A DNA stretch of 64,000 nt from CAVSJA01 sp963728145 (GCA_963728145.1 CAVSJA010000007.1:434001-498000); one strand, 5' to 3'; positions 55,499 to 64,000 are shown, counted from the first letter of the stretch. Made by a program: numbers and translations. The notes: generated by a model from the letters alone, not told the origin.

Positions 55499-55662
55499 GA
55501 TTAGTAAGTGGTAGTAATATATTATGATGAGGGATACGAGATAAATATCATTACTAATCGGGATTGTCTTTGGCATGCTTCAATGTTAGTTTTGGTAATG
55601 GTTTCGCATACGCATAAATATGACTTAGTAATAATACCATTTATAGTTTGGTAATAATACTA
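55499..55662. promoter_or_regulatory. Cluster of TAGTAAT-type repeats, possible operators
   Basis: GATTAGTAA at 55499-55507 is repeated inverted as TTACTAATC at 55551-55559, and GTAATAATAC(C/T)A occurs at 55628-55639 and 55651-55662, 23 bp apart (about two helix turns), the second one 6 bp before the start codon of the protease operon. The shared GTAAT core suggests binding sites for one regulator. Confidence 0.5.
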
Positions 55663-55667
55663 GATAC

Positions 55668-56123
55668 ATGAATAACCAAGTTCAGATTGATATACTGAAG
55701 CGCATTTTGAAAAGGTTGGAAGGTGAACATCAGGAGCAAGACTTATCGATCCAAAATCAAAACAACGAGCTATCAGTAAAAAGTCGGCAAACAGCAATCA
55801 GCGTGGAGATCATGCGACGTTTCCGGATACAGAATAAGAAGTTAATGGAACAAGTGGCCCTTTTAAAAGATAAACTGAAGTATGCGACAGGATCTCAACC
55901 GCTAAATGCTCAGGATAAAAAGCTCTTACTTGATTTTAATGTTGAACTATCAGAAGCATTGGGATCCTGCGCGGAATGCTGGGGCGAAAACCCATCCTGT
56001 CATAATTGCCAGGGACAGGGCGTGCCTGGATGGCGAACAGGTGATAAAAATCACTTTAAAAATGTTCTACCGGTGTTGAAAAAGTTATTTCCCGATGAAT
56101 CGCTAAGTAACGAAGGATCATGA
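55668..56123 (+). CDS. Zinc-cluster protein heading the protease operon
   Basis: A 151-residue protein: a long coiled coil (~1-80) and a C-terminal CAECWGENPSCHNCQGQGVPGW motif (CxxC-x6-CxxC with CxGxG), close to a DnaJ-type zinc ribbon half, followed by a short helix (NHFKNVLPVLKKLF). It probably binds zinc and a partner protein. It overlaps the subtilisin gene by ATGA, so the two are translationally coupled. Not assigned to a named family. Confidence 0.6.
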   Translation: MNNQVQIDILKRILKRLEGEHQEQDLSIQNQNNELSVKSRQTAISVEIMRRFRIQNKKLMEQVALLKDKLKYATGSQPLNAQDKKLLLDFNVELSEALGSCAECWGENPSCHNCQGQGVPGWRTGDKNHFKNVLPVLKKLFPDESLSNEGS

Positions 56124-57412
56124 AACCTCATTTCATCATAAAGTTCAAACCAGGAGTCGCATCAATCGATGCACCGTATTGGGGCGATTTTATTGAAAAC
56201 AGGTCGGCCGCTGTGGAAACCACCGGTATGGAGATCGACAAGATCCTCCGGAAATATAAATTCGATTGCTTTGTAACGCACGAATTCAAACCAAAGAATA
56301 ATAATACCTGGAGTGCCGAAGAAGCGGAAGCCGGTCTCGATCGCATTTACCGCATTATTGCCCAACGAGATTGCGAACTGCCAAATGCGATGATCGAAGA
56401 AATAAAAACAAGTCCACTCGTTGAAAAAGCTTACCCGGGCGAAATTGGCATTACACAGCTTCCCGATCATTCATTGGCAGTTGCACAAGCAACATTTACC
56501 AGAAAAGCCTCGGAACAAATATTCCTCGAGGAAGCTCAATTGTTTACCAAAGGCAACCCACAAGTAAAAATAGCGGTGCTCGATACCGGTGTCGACTATA
56601 CGCATCCTGAATTTAACCATGCCATGTTACCCGGAATGGATTTCGTTGACATCATCAATGGCTCCGATCGGTTCATAGGCGATTTTCTCGGAGAAGATAC
56701 CGAACCGCTCGACGAAGTAGGCCACGGTTCACATGTTACCGGCATCATTTCAGCACGCGGCAACAAGATGCCGATGGGTGTGGTGCCTGAATGCAAAATC
56801 ATTCCAGTAAGGGTGTTAGGCGCAATGAATAGTGAAGGTCGATTGGTAGGCGCTGGATTAATCGATAACATAAGCGCTGGTATTAAATGGGCAGTAGATA
56901 ATGGTGCTACAATCATCAATATGAGCCTGGGTGTAAAACATAGCGGCGGTGGTCTTCCGCACAAAGAGGTGATTCACTACGCACTCAGCAAAGGCGTAAC
57001 TGTTGTGGCCGCTTCTGGCAATGATGGAACCACCGATAAATATTATCCCGGCGCGTTGGCTAATGTAATTGCTGTGGGAGCGGTAGATTATTCCGACAAT
57101 ATCACAGGTTTTTCTACCTATGGTAGACATATCTCGTTAGTTGCTCCAGGTTTCCAGATTTATAGCGCGGGATTGCATCACGGTTATTCATTCGCGTCTG
57201 GTACTTCACAAGCTTCACCTTTTGTAGCCGGTGGCATTGCGCTCTTGAAATCATATGCACTTAATAAAGGGAAAAAACTAAAACCAGAATTTTTGAAGTT
57301 CATATTGAAAGTCACTGCCGACAGGAACTTCAAAGGATATAAGGACATAAAATATGGCTACGGCAAGATCAACTTGCTGGATGCGATCAAGTATATCGAT
57401 TACCATTATTAA
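56120..57412 (+). CDS. Cytoplasmic subtilisin-like (S8) peptidase
   Basis: A 430-residue S8 peptidase without signal peptide. The triad is complete: Asp155 in IAVLDTGVDYTHPE, His202 in GHGSHVTG, Ser363 in FASGTSQASPFVAGG, with the oxyanion Asn in AASGNDG. The ~145-residue N-terminal part is unlike a standard inhibitor I9 prodomain, though it may still act as one, or serve as a docking domain. The lack of export signal implies an intracellular substrate, probably one of the operon's own products. It overlaps the zinc-cluster gene and is 21 bp before the 630-residue gene. Confidence 0.88.
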   Translation: MKPHFIIKFKPGVASIDAPYWGDFIENRSAAVETTGMEIDKILRKYKFDCFVTHEFKPKNNNTWSAEEAEAGLDRIYRIIAQRDCELPNAMIEEIKTSPLVEKAYPGEIGITQLPDHSLAVAQATFTRKASEQIFLEEAQLFTKGNPQVKIAVLDTGVDYTHPEFNHAMLPGMDFVDIINGSDRFIGDFLGEDTEPLDEVGHGSHVTGIISARGNKMPMGVVPECKIIPVRVLGAMNSEGRLVGAGLIDNISAGIKWAVDNGATIINMSLGVKHSGGGLPHKEVIHYALSKGVTVVAASGNDGTTDKYYPGALANVIAVGAVDYSDNITGFSTYGRHISLVAPGFQIYSAGLHHGYSFASGTSQASPFVAGGIALLKSYALNKGKKLKPEFLKFILKVTADRNFKGYKDIKYGYGKINLLDAIKYIDYHY

Positions 57413-57433
57413 AAACTATAAAAAAATATAACT

Positions 57434-59326
57434 ATGCCTTCAAATGACTTAAGATTTCTGTCCGGCTTCCGCAACGGTGGTGATATCGCTGCTGCAGAAA
57501 ATCTCGAATTCATCGATTTGATTGCGCCGTCTGTAAAATCTGATTTTTACATCAACCCGCCCGCAATGAAAATAGACAGGCTGGTGGTGGAAGCTGAAAA
57601 TAATATCCTTCGCAAGTTGCTATCATATACTGACCCGGTGACTGCAACTGCAAGTAGTGCAGCTGGAAGGGCGGCTACAGCGCCGGTTAACCCCATTGCA
57701 GCCAGTCCGTTTCCTCCAATTCCGGTTAATCTTAAAGATCTGATCAGTGGTGTCACTGTTAAGGATGAATTTAAAAAAATTACGCGCGACGATCTGAAGT
57801 CCGTTAAGAATTTTCGGCTCGAGGAAAGATTGCGTCAAGACTCACTGTCGGCGATCATTGGTACTGTGAGTAGCAAGTTTCGCAAGAGCAGCATCGATAA
57901 CAATCTTCGCTACCTGCTCTCCAACGTGGCGATATATACTTATTGCCTCAACCAGGCACGCTTCAAAGATAATGTGAAGGATGCTGAAGGATTATTCAGT
58001 CGCGTAGTTACTTATGCGAAAGAAACACAATCGCTGATCAACGAATCAATAGCCGAGAGTTTCTTCAAGAAAAATAAATTCGATCCCACCGATATCGACC
58101 TGAATACTTTCAAGTCGATGGCCTCCGATGCGACAATACCTTTCTCATCGGGCCAACCGGAAGCATTTCTTGAAAACATACTCACCAAGCTCACTAAGTA
58201 TGGTGCATTGCCCAGCCTCGTTGATGTATATATCCTGAAAGGAGAAGTGGATCCGTCAAACATTACGCCGGACATCAAGAACAAGATGGTGGACCATTTG
58301 TACAAAATGGGCATCAAAGTAACTGCAGCTGAGGTAACGACGTCTGCGGCGAATTTTGATGAGTATCTCGCCCTGGCCTATGCGCAGGCAAAGAAATTAA
58401 CAGGTGGATTCAACGATCCACTGAAGAATGTTTATTCTGATGTATCGGTTGATACCTTCGATTATAAAGTAGATTATTTCGAAACCATCGAGGAGCAGGC
58501 AATCGAACGTGCGCATATCATGGGTGCTGCCGTATTGTTCTACACTAAAGTACTCAGCGATGATATGGGACTTCTTCGCGTGGCCGATGCAATCATCATG
58601 GCCTGGAGCAAAGGCAAGCTCGATATTCCGCATGGAGAAACAGCAACTAAGCTATACCGTTACTACAAGCTGCGTAAGGAGAGAATGACTGCAGAGGAAA
58701 GAAGCATGTTCTATAAGATCGTGTTCAATACGGGAAGTGCCGAGGTGCTTGAAAACAGCGTGGTCAATACCGATTTCTCAAGATTGTGGAATTCACTGAT
58801 GCAGGAAACAGTGAAGTATATCCAGAAATACGAAGAAGTGAGCAATGCAGAAGAATTCGTATCGAAAGTGGGTATCTACAATTCCATCAAGAACCTGCAG
58901 TACAATCTTTCTGTGTTCATGACGGGTATGATCAAGAGTTTACTCCCGGAAATGTATGCACAATTGCAAAGTGCGATAGAGATCATTCGCCAGCCAGAAG
59001 TGGTAAGTCAGCTTGGACAGGGTTATCAGCGCAATATGTGGAAGGTGGTGGAACGCATCTGTGCAGAAATGTTCAACACAGTTCCAAATGTGTCGGCGCT
59101 CAAAACCATCGCTATCAAAGGGCATAGCATCTTCTCGGCAATTGCTGCATTTGATGAATCACAGTTTACCGATGAGGCATTCCGCAAATTGATCACCGAT
59201 GTTGAAGAATTCATTGTTGCTAATGGACAAATTGATGGCAAGCCGCTGGGTGGTGAAGATGAAGAAGATCCCGAAGAGGATGCCGATGATGAGAGCTCGG
59301 AAAAAAATGATAATTGGGACTTTTAA
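57434..59326 (+). CDS. Large helical protein of unknown family with acidic tail
   Basis: A 630-residue soluble, mostly helical protein. N-terminal ~75 residues, then an Ala/Pro linker (TATASSAAGRAATAPVNPIAA), a long helical core and a very acidic C-terminus (GEDEEDPEEDADDESSEKNDNWDF). No signal peptide, membrane segment or nucleotide-binding motif. Candidate roles are a scaffold or a protease substrate; the acidic tail may mask the core until removed. Not assigned to any family. In the protease operon. Confidence 0.6.
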   Translation: MPSNDLRFLSGFRNGGDIAAAENLEFIDLIAPSVKSDFYINPPAMKIDRLVVEAENNILRKLLSYTDPVTATASSAAGRAATAPVNPIAASPFPPIPVNLKDLISGVTVKDEFKKITRDDLKSVKNFRLEERLRQDSLSAIIGTVSSKFRKSSIDNNLRYLLSNVAIYTYCLNQARFKDNVKDAEGLFSRVVTYAKETQSLINESIAESFFKKNKFDPTDIDLNTFKSMASDATIPFSSGQPEAFLENILTKLTKYGALPSLVDVYILKGEVDPSNITPDIKNKMVDHLYKMGIKVTAAEVTTSAANFDEYLALAYAQAKKLTGGFNDPLKNVYSDVSVDTFDYKVDYFETIEEQAIERAHIMGAAVLFYTKVLSDDMGLLRVADAIIMAWSKGKLDIPHGETATKLYRYYKLRKERMTAEERSMFYKIVFNTGSAEVLENSVVNTDFSRLWNSLMQETVKYIQKYEEVSNAEEFVSKVGIYNSIKNLQYNLSVFMTGMIKSLLPEMYAQLQSAIEIIRQPEVVSQLGQGYQRNMWKVVERICAEMFNTVPNVSALKTIAIKGHSIFSAIAAFDESQFTDEAFRKLITDVEEFIVANGQIDGKPLGGEDEEDPEEDADDESSEKNDNWDF

Positions 59327-59382
59327 CTGAGGCGTGGCTGAGTTAGCAACTACAATTGGTAAACAAAATAAAATAAAATATC

Positions 59383-60381
59383 ATGGCTGAATTAACTCCA
59401 GAAATATTTTCAAAGGCAAGAAACGAAGCAAAGCAGGTGCTGGCGATGAGCAATGCCTTCCGTAATATGGATATTGCTGAACAAAAAGATATCTACCAGG
59501 CATTGGTAAAGGAAAACGCCGCTCGTGAAATGCGCAGGCAGGATGCCTATTCATCTGGTATGGGTACCAAAGGAGCGAGCAGGGAAATAGATGACCGCCG
59601 GCATGAAAAAGGATTCAAGGATACAGTAGATGCATTCGAAGATTTGGTTGATAGTGTCGACTTCCCACAGTTTGTAAAAGACCTGATCAAGGGTGTATTC
59701 GACGCCAACATAGTTGTTATGCGCGCGCAAACACAGGAATATGTGCGCTTGTTAAAAGAAGCTTCCAAGCCGGTAACTGAATTTGTTAAGGCGGCTAAGG
59801 ATGATGAAACCTTTGGTTATCTCGCCGAGAACCAGTCGGACAAGTTTAATATCGCCATGGATGGTGGTAAGATCACACTCACTCAACCAGACGGCGGCAA
59901 AGTGGATATGGAAGACAACGAAGTGAAGGCAAAGATCATGGAAGCAAAGATTGCGATGGCGCAAGAACACCGGGCATTGTTGCGCGAAGTATTGCTAATG
60001 GGTGTTACTCGCCTGGTTGTAGAGAAGGGATTGATTGAAGCAGGTGTAATATTCGATGTACAAGCTAATCGCGAAGCAACCCGCAGCGATATGGCAACAG
60101 TGAATGAAACATCCAATTTCGGCGGCGGATTTGGCGGCGGTATATTTAGTTCTTTCGGTATTGGTGGCAATAAAACCAAATCGAAGGTGATGGTGTCTTC
60201 TGCCAATAGTAAGAATACGGATCAATTAAAAGCCAATCTTACAGGTAAAGTGAAGATTGAATTCAAGACAGATTATTTCAAGCTCGACAATTTCGCGCAA
60301 ATGTATGCAGGTGGTGCTGCAGGCGGTCCAGGCAAGCAAGGAGGTCCGCAACAGCAAAATGCATTACCACCCGGTAAATAG
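59383..60381 (+). CDS. Unknown protein with Gly-rich, Gln-rich tail
   Basis: A 332-residue protein: helical N-terminal half (~1-140) with EIFSKARNEAKQVLAMSNAFRNMDIAEQKDIYQALVKE-type helices, a small beta segment (NIAMDGGKITLTQPDGGKVDM), a further helical stretch, and a Gly-rich tail (NFGGGFGGGIFSSFGIGG; GGPGKQGGPQQQNALPPGK). No signal peptide. Stop overlaps the next gene's GTG by one base (TAGTG). Function unknown; in the protease operon. Confidence 0.6.
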   Translation: MAELTPEIFSKARNEAKQVLAMSNAFRNMDIAEQKDIYQALVKENAAREMRRQDAYSSGMGTKGASREIDDRRHEKGFKDTVDAFEDLVDSVDFPQFVKDLIKGVFDANIVVMRAQTQEYVRLLKEASKPVTEFVKAAKDDETFGYLAENQSDKFNIAMDGGKITLTQPDGGKVDMEDNEVKAKIMEAKIAMAQEHRALLREVLLMGVTRLVVEKGLIEAGVIFDVQANREATRSDMATVNETSNFGGGFGGGIFSSFGIGGNKTKSKVMVSSANSKNTDQLKANLTGKVKIEFKTDYFKLDNFAQMYAGGAAGGPGKQGGPQQQNALPPGK

Positions 60382-63155
60382 TGGGAGCAATGGCCCTGGC
60401 ACATTTACAATTACTCGATAGGTTGTCCGGCAAATTTCAATTCTTGTTGGATACGGGTACATCCCCCTTCTTTGAATTTGTGATTGGAAAAAGCAAGACG
60501 GAAAAGAATGGAGTACCCTTCGTGGATGAGATTCAAAAGAAAACGGGAATAAAAAGAAGAGCAGTCAGCAATCCGTTACGAACCAACAGTGAAATCACTC
60601 TTGATTCGTCACTTTTCGTAGACGACAGCCGGTTCATTCAATTGTTCACTTATCGCGATGAAAATGGAAAGGGGGCAAGCTTTAGCAAAGTAGTGGAAGT
60701 TGTACCGAAACTATTTGTAAGAAATGATGCGGGTGATTTGCCCGATATCAAATTGCCAAAATTATTCAGCATGTCTACATCATATCAGGTAACAGGCAGG
60801 GTGCCGCAAAGTTTCAGCGAGCCGAAGATGAGCGAAGCAATGTTCTTTGCGTCGCTGTTGCCGATCGTCTCCAAGATCCTGCCTGTAGCAAGTAATTTAC
60901 TCGGCGGTCTTGCGGGCGGCGGCGGCGGGGCCGGTGGATTGGGAGGTATACTTGGGAAAATACTTCCAATGGTAAGCGGCTTATTGGGAGGCGGCGGAGC
61001 TCCAACCGGGGGCGGTGGAGGTGGCGGTGAAAATGCACAAGCACCTGTTCAGGGAGGTGGACCCAATCTTGCCGAATTACTTAAGCCCGAAACCATACAG
61101 GCAATCAAAGGATTGATTGACCAGTTCACGCAGAAAGGAAATATGTCCGGACAAAAATCAGTTACGGAACCAACTGCATCACCTGGATTATTGCAGATGT
61201 TGCCCATCATTGCACCCGTATTGGAAAAAATAATCAGCCCCCAGGCCATTGCCGCTTTAGGAACAAATCCCGAAAAGCTTTATGCAGCGCTTGCAGATGG
61301 AATTGCTCATCTCCCCGTAAACGATATCATATCGATTAAAAAACTATTGGTGCAAACCAGGCCATCGGAATATGTAAAGGCCAAATCAACTAACTATTCA
61401 CAACCCATGTTCTGGCAGGCATTGTTATCGCTTGCCACACCAGATATGGTAAACGCAGTTGGTAATCAAACTAACAATACGATGAAGACTGCGCAGGAAG
61501 GAATTCTGAACCTGAAAAAAGAACAAGCACGTTTCGTGGAAGCGCTTATACCTAAAGGCGATATCAACCAGCCGGTAATTAAAGACATGATCAACGCGAT
61601 TTCACAATACAATCTTCTTACTCATCAACCACCTGCGCAGCAGGCACCAAGTCAGCAGCAATCAGTAGCACAAAGCATTGGTGCATTTACCTCCGCGTTG
61701 TGCCAGGTGATCCCGGCGATTGAGCAATCGCTTAGCAACGATAGTGTAATGGATGAAACCCAGGAGAAGACTAAGGAGTTTGCCGATAAAGTGCAGAACC
61801 AGTTTATGAAGTTGCAGGAAGACGTCCGGAAGAAGATGCTTGATTCCATGAAGGAAAAAATTGAGCAGCAGGTAGAGAATATCGATCTCAAATCTTTGAG
61901 CTTGCAGTTTTCGCATAATACTAAAGAACGAGATGGACTTACGATCTTTAATTGCAACGGAAATTATAAGAAGAAGGCTTCTGCAGATAAAGCAGCTAAA
62001 ACACTTTCGCGACTCTTACCCATGGCAGTGGCAAAGGAGCTAAGAGAAACCTCATCAATACTCAGCTCGAAGAATGGCCATCATCGTCAATATCGCAGTT
62101 CTGATCCTGCAGTGGCATTGATGTTACAAAAAATTGACGAAGCCGCCAGCGTTGCAAAGACTACCATTCCCTTCAAGCACGATGGACGATTTAATCTGGA
62201 AGTTGCAGGTGCCAAAACGGTTGCCGTAAATGGCACTCAAAAATGCGTTTACGTTGCAGAAAAAGGAATTCGGTTTGCCGTAACCGTGCAAGGTTCAAAA
62301 AAAGAAAAACTAACGATTCCAAAATGCATCATACAAGTGCAAATACGAACCAGCCAGGATAAAAATGTATTAGTCGACAAAAAATTCCCGCTAACCGATG
62401 TACAAACAGGCGCCATTGTAGACAGTCTTCAGTTCAGCACAGAGGAGATAAAGAATTTGCAGGTCAATACTGATTTGCTTGTTTGTTTTACGTTGGTTTG
62501 GAGAGATAAGAATAAACAAGTGAAAGGAACAAGGAAATGCCATTCCATAATGATGACTTCGGGCTACTTGTTTGATGGCACGCAATCGGTGATAAAATCC
62601 GCAATACCATTGAACAATATCACCGAACATCGCGAGTTCTGGCATAAGATATGGGAAGGCCGTTCACCAGCAGGTCGCAAACGAACTAACATCGATTGCA
62701 AATATTTTATGCAGTATGAACCTTCTTCTCCCAGAAATAATCAAATCGAAACAAAGACACTTTTGAAAAAAGGAAAAGAAGTTTCGGACAGCGAATACGA
62801 AGCCGACGATGATTTCATAAAGATCAAATCGGGCTTGCAATTATCGCCTCAAACATTGAATGCATTGATCCCAAAAATTTCGAAGTTTCCTGCACTTCCC
62901 GAAAAACAATTGAATGCCATAAGGGGACAGGAAGCGAAGAAATTGTTGGAAAGCGCTGGCATTGGTCATGTAGAATTTAAAACCCGCCGCGATGAAACAA
63001 ATATGTTGTGGGTTTACCCGGAAGTGGACCTGCTCGAAATAAATTTCAAGAAAGCCAATGCGATCAATCCCTATGGCAATGTGCTCGACTTTATCGATGA
63101 AAAGGCTGTATTTGTAAAGCCTGCATCTATACATTTCATAGGAACCAAAAATTAA
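60381..63155 (+). CDS. Very large unknown protein with hydrophobic Gly-rich segment
   Basis: A 924-residue protein; the start may be GTG 60381 or, as likely, ATG 60390. An N-terminal beta-rich region (~1-145), then a hydrophobic Gly-rich stretch (~155-215: FASLLPIVSKILPVASNLLGGLAGGG, LGKILPMVSGLLGGGGAP) that could insert into a membrane or form an amphipathic pore segment, then helical (~240-520) and beta-rich (~530-924) regions. No Walker motif, no signal peptide. In the protease operon; a plausible effector or structural core released by the subtilisin. Not recognised. Confidence 0.6.
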   Translation: MGAMALAHLQLLDRLSGKFQFLLDTGTSPFFEFVIGKSKTEKNGVPFVDEIQKKTGIKRRAVSNPLRTNSEITLDSSLFVDDSRFIQLFTYRDENGKGASFSKVVEVVPKLFVRNDAGDLPDIKLPKLFSMSTSYQVTGRVPQSFSEPKMSEAMFFASLLPIVSKILPVASNLLGGLAGGGGGAGGLGGILGKILPMVSGLLGGGGAPTGGGGGGGENAQAPVQGGGPNLAELLKPETIQAIKGLIDQFTQKGNMSGQKSVTEPTASPGLLQMLPIIAPVLEKIISPQAIAALGTNPEKLYAALADGIAHLPVNDIISIKKLLVQTRPSEYVKAKSTNYSQPMFWQALLSLATPDMVNAVGNQTNNTMKTAQEGILNLKKEQARFVEALIPKGDINQPVIKDMINAISQYNLLTHQPPAQQAPSQQQSVAQSIGAFTSALCQVIPAIEQSLSNDSVMDETQEKTKEFADKVQNQFMKLQEDVRKKMLDSMKEKIEQQVENIDLKSLSLQFSHNTKERDGLTIFNCNGNYKKKASADKAAKTLSRLLPMAVAKELRETSSILSSKNGHHRQYRSSDPAVALMLQKIDEAASVAKTTIPFKHDGRFNLEVAGAKTVAVNGTQKCVYVAEKGIRFAVTVQGSKKEKLTIPKCIIQVQIRTSQDKNVLVDKKFPLTDVQTGAIVDSLQFSTEEIKNLQVNTDLLVCFTLVWRDKNKQVKGTRKCHSIMMTSGYLFDGTQSVIKSAIPLNNITEHREFWHKIWEGRSPAGRKRTNIDCKYFMQYEPSSPRNNQIETKTLLKKGKEVSDSEYEADDDFIKIKSGLQLSPQTLNALIPKISKFPALPEKQLNAIRGQEAKKLLESAGIGHVEFKTRRDETNMLWVYPEVDLLEINFKKANAINPYGNVLDFIDEKAVFVKPASIHFIGTKN

Positions 63156-63159
63156 TTCC

Positions 63160-63336
63160 ATGGAAACAGCATTCAGTATAGTTCCCGATTTATCGTACCA
63201 GTCAGAATTCTCACTGGCTCACGAGGATAAGGAGATCCTGATCAATGGGGCTAAAATAATATTCGACAAAAAAGCCCCGCTGACACCCGTTACCCTGAAT
63301 CCACCGGTGAAAAACAAAAAGTATGAACCCGCTTGA
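63160..63336 (+). CDS. Small protein in the protease operon
   Basis: A 58-residue frame (METAFSIVPDLSYQSEF, KEILINGAKIIFDKK ... NPPVKNKKYEPA). It starts 5 bases after the preceding stop and overlaps the next start by 14 bases, so its position supports it being real. Possible small accessory or immunity-like protein; no family. Confidence 0.55.
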   Translation: METAFSIVPDLSYQSEFSLAHEDKEILINGAKIIFDKKAPLTPVTLNPPVKNKKYEPA

Positions 63337-63697
63337 TCAAAACATGGATCATGAATTCATTGATGAATTCACTGATGAATCATCATTGAATCGATCAATC
63401 GATGAATCTATTGACGTTGACGAGTCAATGATGAGCCTGAGCGAAATGGTGGGAGACCTGGTAGAACCATTCGAACCCGAGTATGATGAACAGCAATTCG
63501 CGCCAGAGTATGATGAGCGGCAGCGTATTTCAATGAGTCTGCTGAGTATCCATCTGGATATGCCGGTGCAATTACAGGTGGCCGTATCGGCCGAAGGGAG
63601 AGTGAAATTAGGAATTACGCCGCCGCTTTACAGAATTGAAACATCTTTTGAGCCAGTATTTCACCAAATAAAATTCACCTGTGAATTAGATGAATAA
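63323..63697 (+). CDS. Small acidic protein in the protease operon
   Basis: A 124-residue protein with a strongly acidic, repetitive N-terminus (HEFIDEFTDESS, SIDESIDVDES, EYDEQQFAPEYDERQ) and a beta-rich second half (SIHLDMPVQLQVAVSAEGRVKLGI). Possible adaptor or mimic of a nucleic acid surface, but no family. Between the 58-residue gene and the Trypco2-like gene. Confidence 0.55.
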   Translation: MNPLDQNMDHEFIDEFTDESSLNRSIDESIDVDESMMSLSEMVGDLVEPFEPEYDEQQFAPEYDERQRISMSLLSIHLDMPVQLQVAVSAEGRVKLGITPPLYRIETSFEPVFHQIKFTCELDE

Positions 63698-63699
63698 TT

Positions 63700-64000
63700 A
63701 TGCCAGTAGCCCGGGAACAAAATACAACCTGGAATCTTGAATCATTTCTCGATTCGCTGATCGTTGAGCTCGATAAAGCAAGAGAAACACTTGCTGTAAA
63801 GGCCATCAATAAACCGTTGACCTACGCCGTAAAAGACATTGGGCTTGACCTGCAGATATTTCCGACCTACGATGGCGACAATGTGCGATTCATTACCGCG
63901 CAGGCCGGGCAGGCGGGTGCTTCCAAGGTTTCCATTCAGCTCGGTTCAATAACAGACCAGCAGGTTCGCGAAACTTCAAGGGTGCCGGTTTCAAAAAATG
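63700..64000 (+). CDS. Trypco2-like protein (cut by window end)
   Basis: The first 100 codons are visible. LESFLDSLIVELDKARE, then PLTYAVKDIGLDLQIFP, VRFITAQAGQAGASK and IQLGSITDQQVRE follow the order of the trypsin-co-occurring domain 2 (Trypco2): an initial helix, then strands ending at a GaS-type turn and a final strand. Trypco domains are known from computational work on NTPase/peptidase conflict systems next to peptidase domains. The match is by eye and moderate. The gene starts two bases after the preceding stop. Confidence 0.6.
   Translation, partial: MPVAREQNTTWNLESFLDSLIVELDKARETLAVKAINKPLTYAVKDIGLDLQIFPTYDGDNVRFITAQAGQAGASKVSIQLGSITDQQVRETSRVPVSKN

Noticed and set aside
57547..57756. 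Minus-strand Ala/Leu-rich frame inside the 630-aa gene
   Set aside because: It overlaps a long, well-formed plus-strand gene in a tight operon and has no homology that I recognise.

Overview
The window looks like chromosomal DNA of a Bacteroidota bacterium, most probably of the Chitinophaga/Chitinophagaceae type. This is inferred from a SusC/SusD pair, many Cys-anchored surface lipoproteins, a membrane AraC regulator, a periplasmic-TPR histidine kinase next to a LuxR-type regulator, DUF983, and AT-rich intergenic DNA with dispersed GC-rich palindromes. No tRNA, rRNA, CRISPR array, transposase or integrase gene was seen.

Layout. 0-2.5 kb: a secreted GH43 glycosidase convergent with a TerB-like protein. 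3-5 kb: a response regulator overlapping a double-PAS histidine kinase. 5.4-9.6 kb: a small operon with a ferredoxin-fold protein, a DyP-type peroxidase, an unknown protein and a DcaP-like porin. The peroxidase carries two compensating frameshifts and the porin one. 24-9.7 kb (minus strand): a nine-gene SusCD operon whose accessory genes are surface lipoproteins with Ig-like, GLUG, leucine-rich and RCC1-propeller repeats, a small beta-barrel and two S41 protease homologues, with no glycosidase. An intrinsic terminator closes it. 24.6-25.8 kb: a 7TM-AraC regulator. 26-29 kb: a molybdenum cofactor cluster (moeA, mobA, an Rdx-family gene) in which a Crp/Fnr gene and moaA have both lost their 5' halves at one junction. 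29-33 kb: a GH3 glycosidase with a PA14 insert and a fibre-like repeat protein. 33.9-36 kb: an outer-membrane barrel and a BKACE-family enzyme with a clear terminator. 36.2-41.2 kb: SulP permease, PhnA-like protein, methyltransferase, DUF983 and an intact Crp/Fnr regulator with an FNR-like palindrome upstream. 41.6-43 kb: a vanadium haloperoxidase/PAP2 lipoprotein.

52.6-43.2 kb (minus strand): six consecutive genes for exported proteins, two of them TPR paralogues and one carrying an Hcp-like domain, divergent from a TPR histidine kinase and close to a LuxR-type regulator without a receiver domain. 55.7 kb to the window end (plus strand): a tightly packed operon encoding a zinc-cluster protein, a cytoplasmic subtilisin (S8) with intact triad, three large proteins of unknown family, two small acidic or short proteins, and a truncated-by-window protein resembling the trypsin-co-occurring domain Trypco2. 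This last operon is the best candidate for an undescribed system, possibly a protease-centred conflict system; the secreted Hcp/TPR operon is the second.
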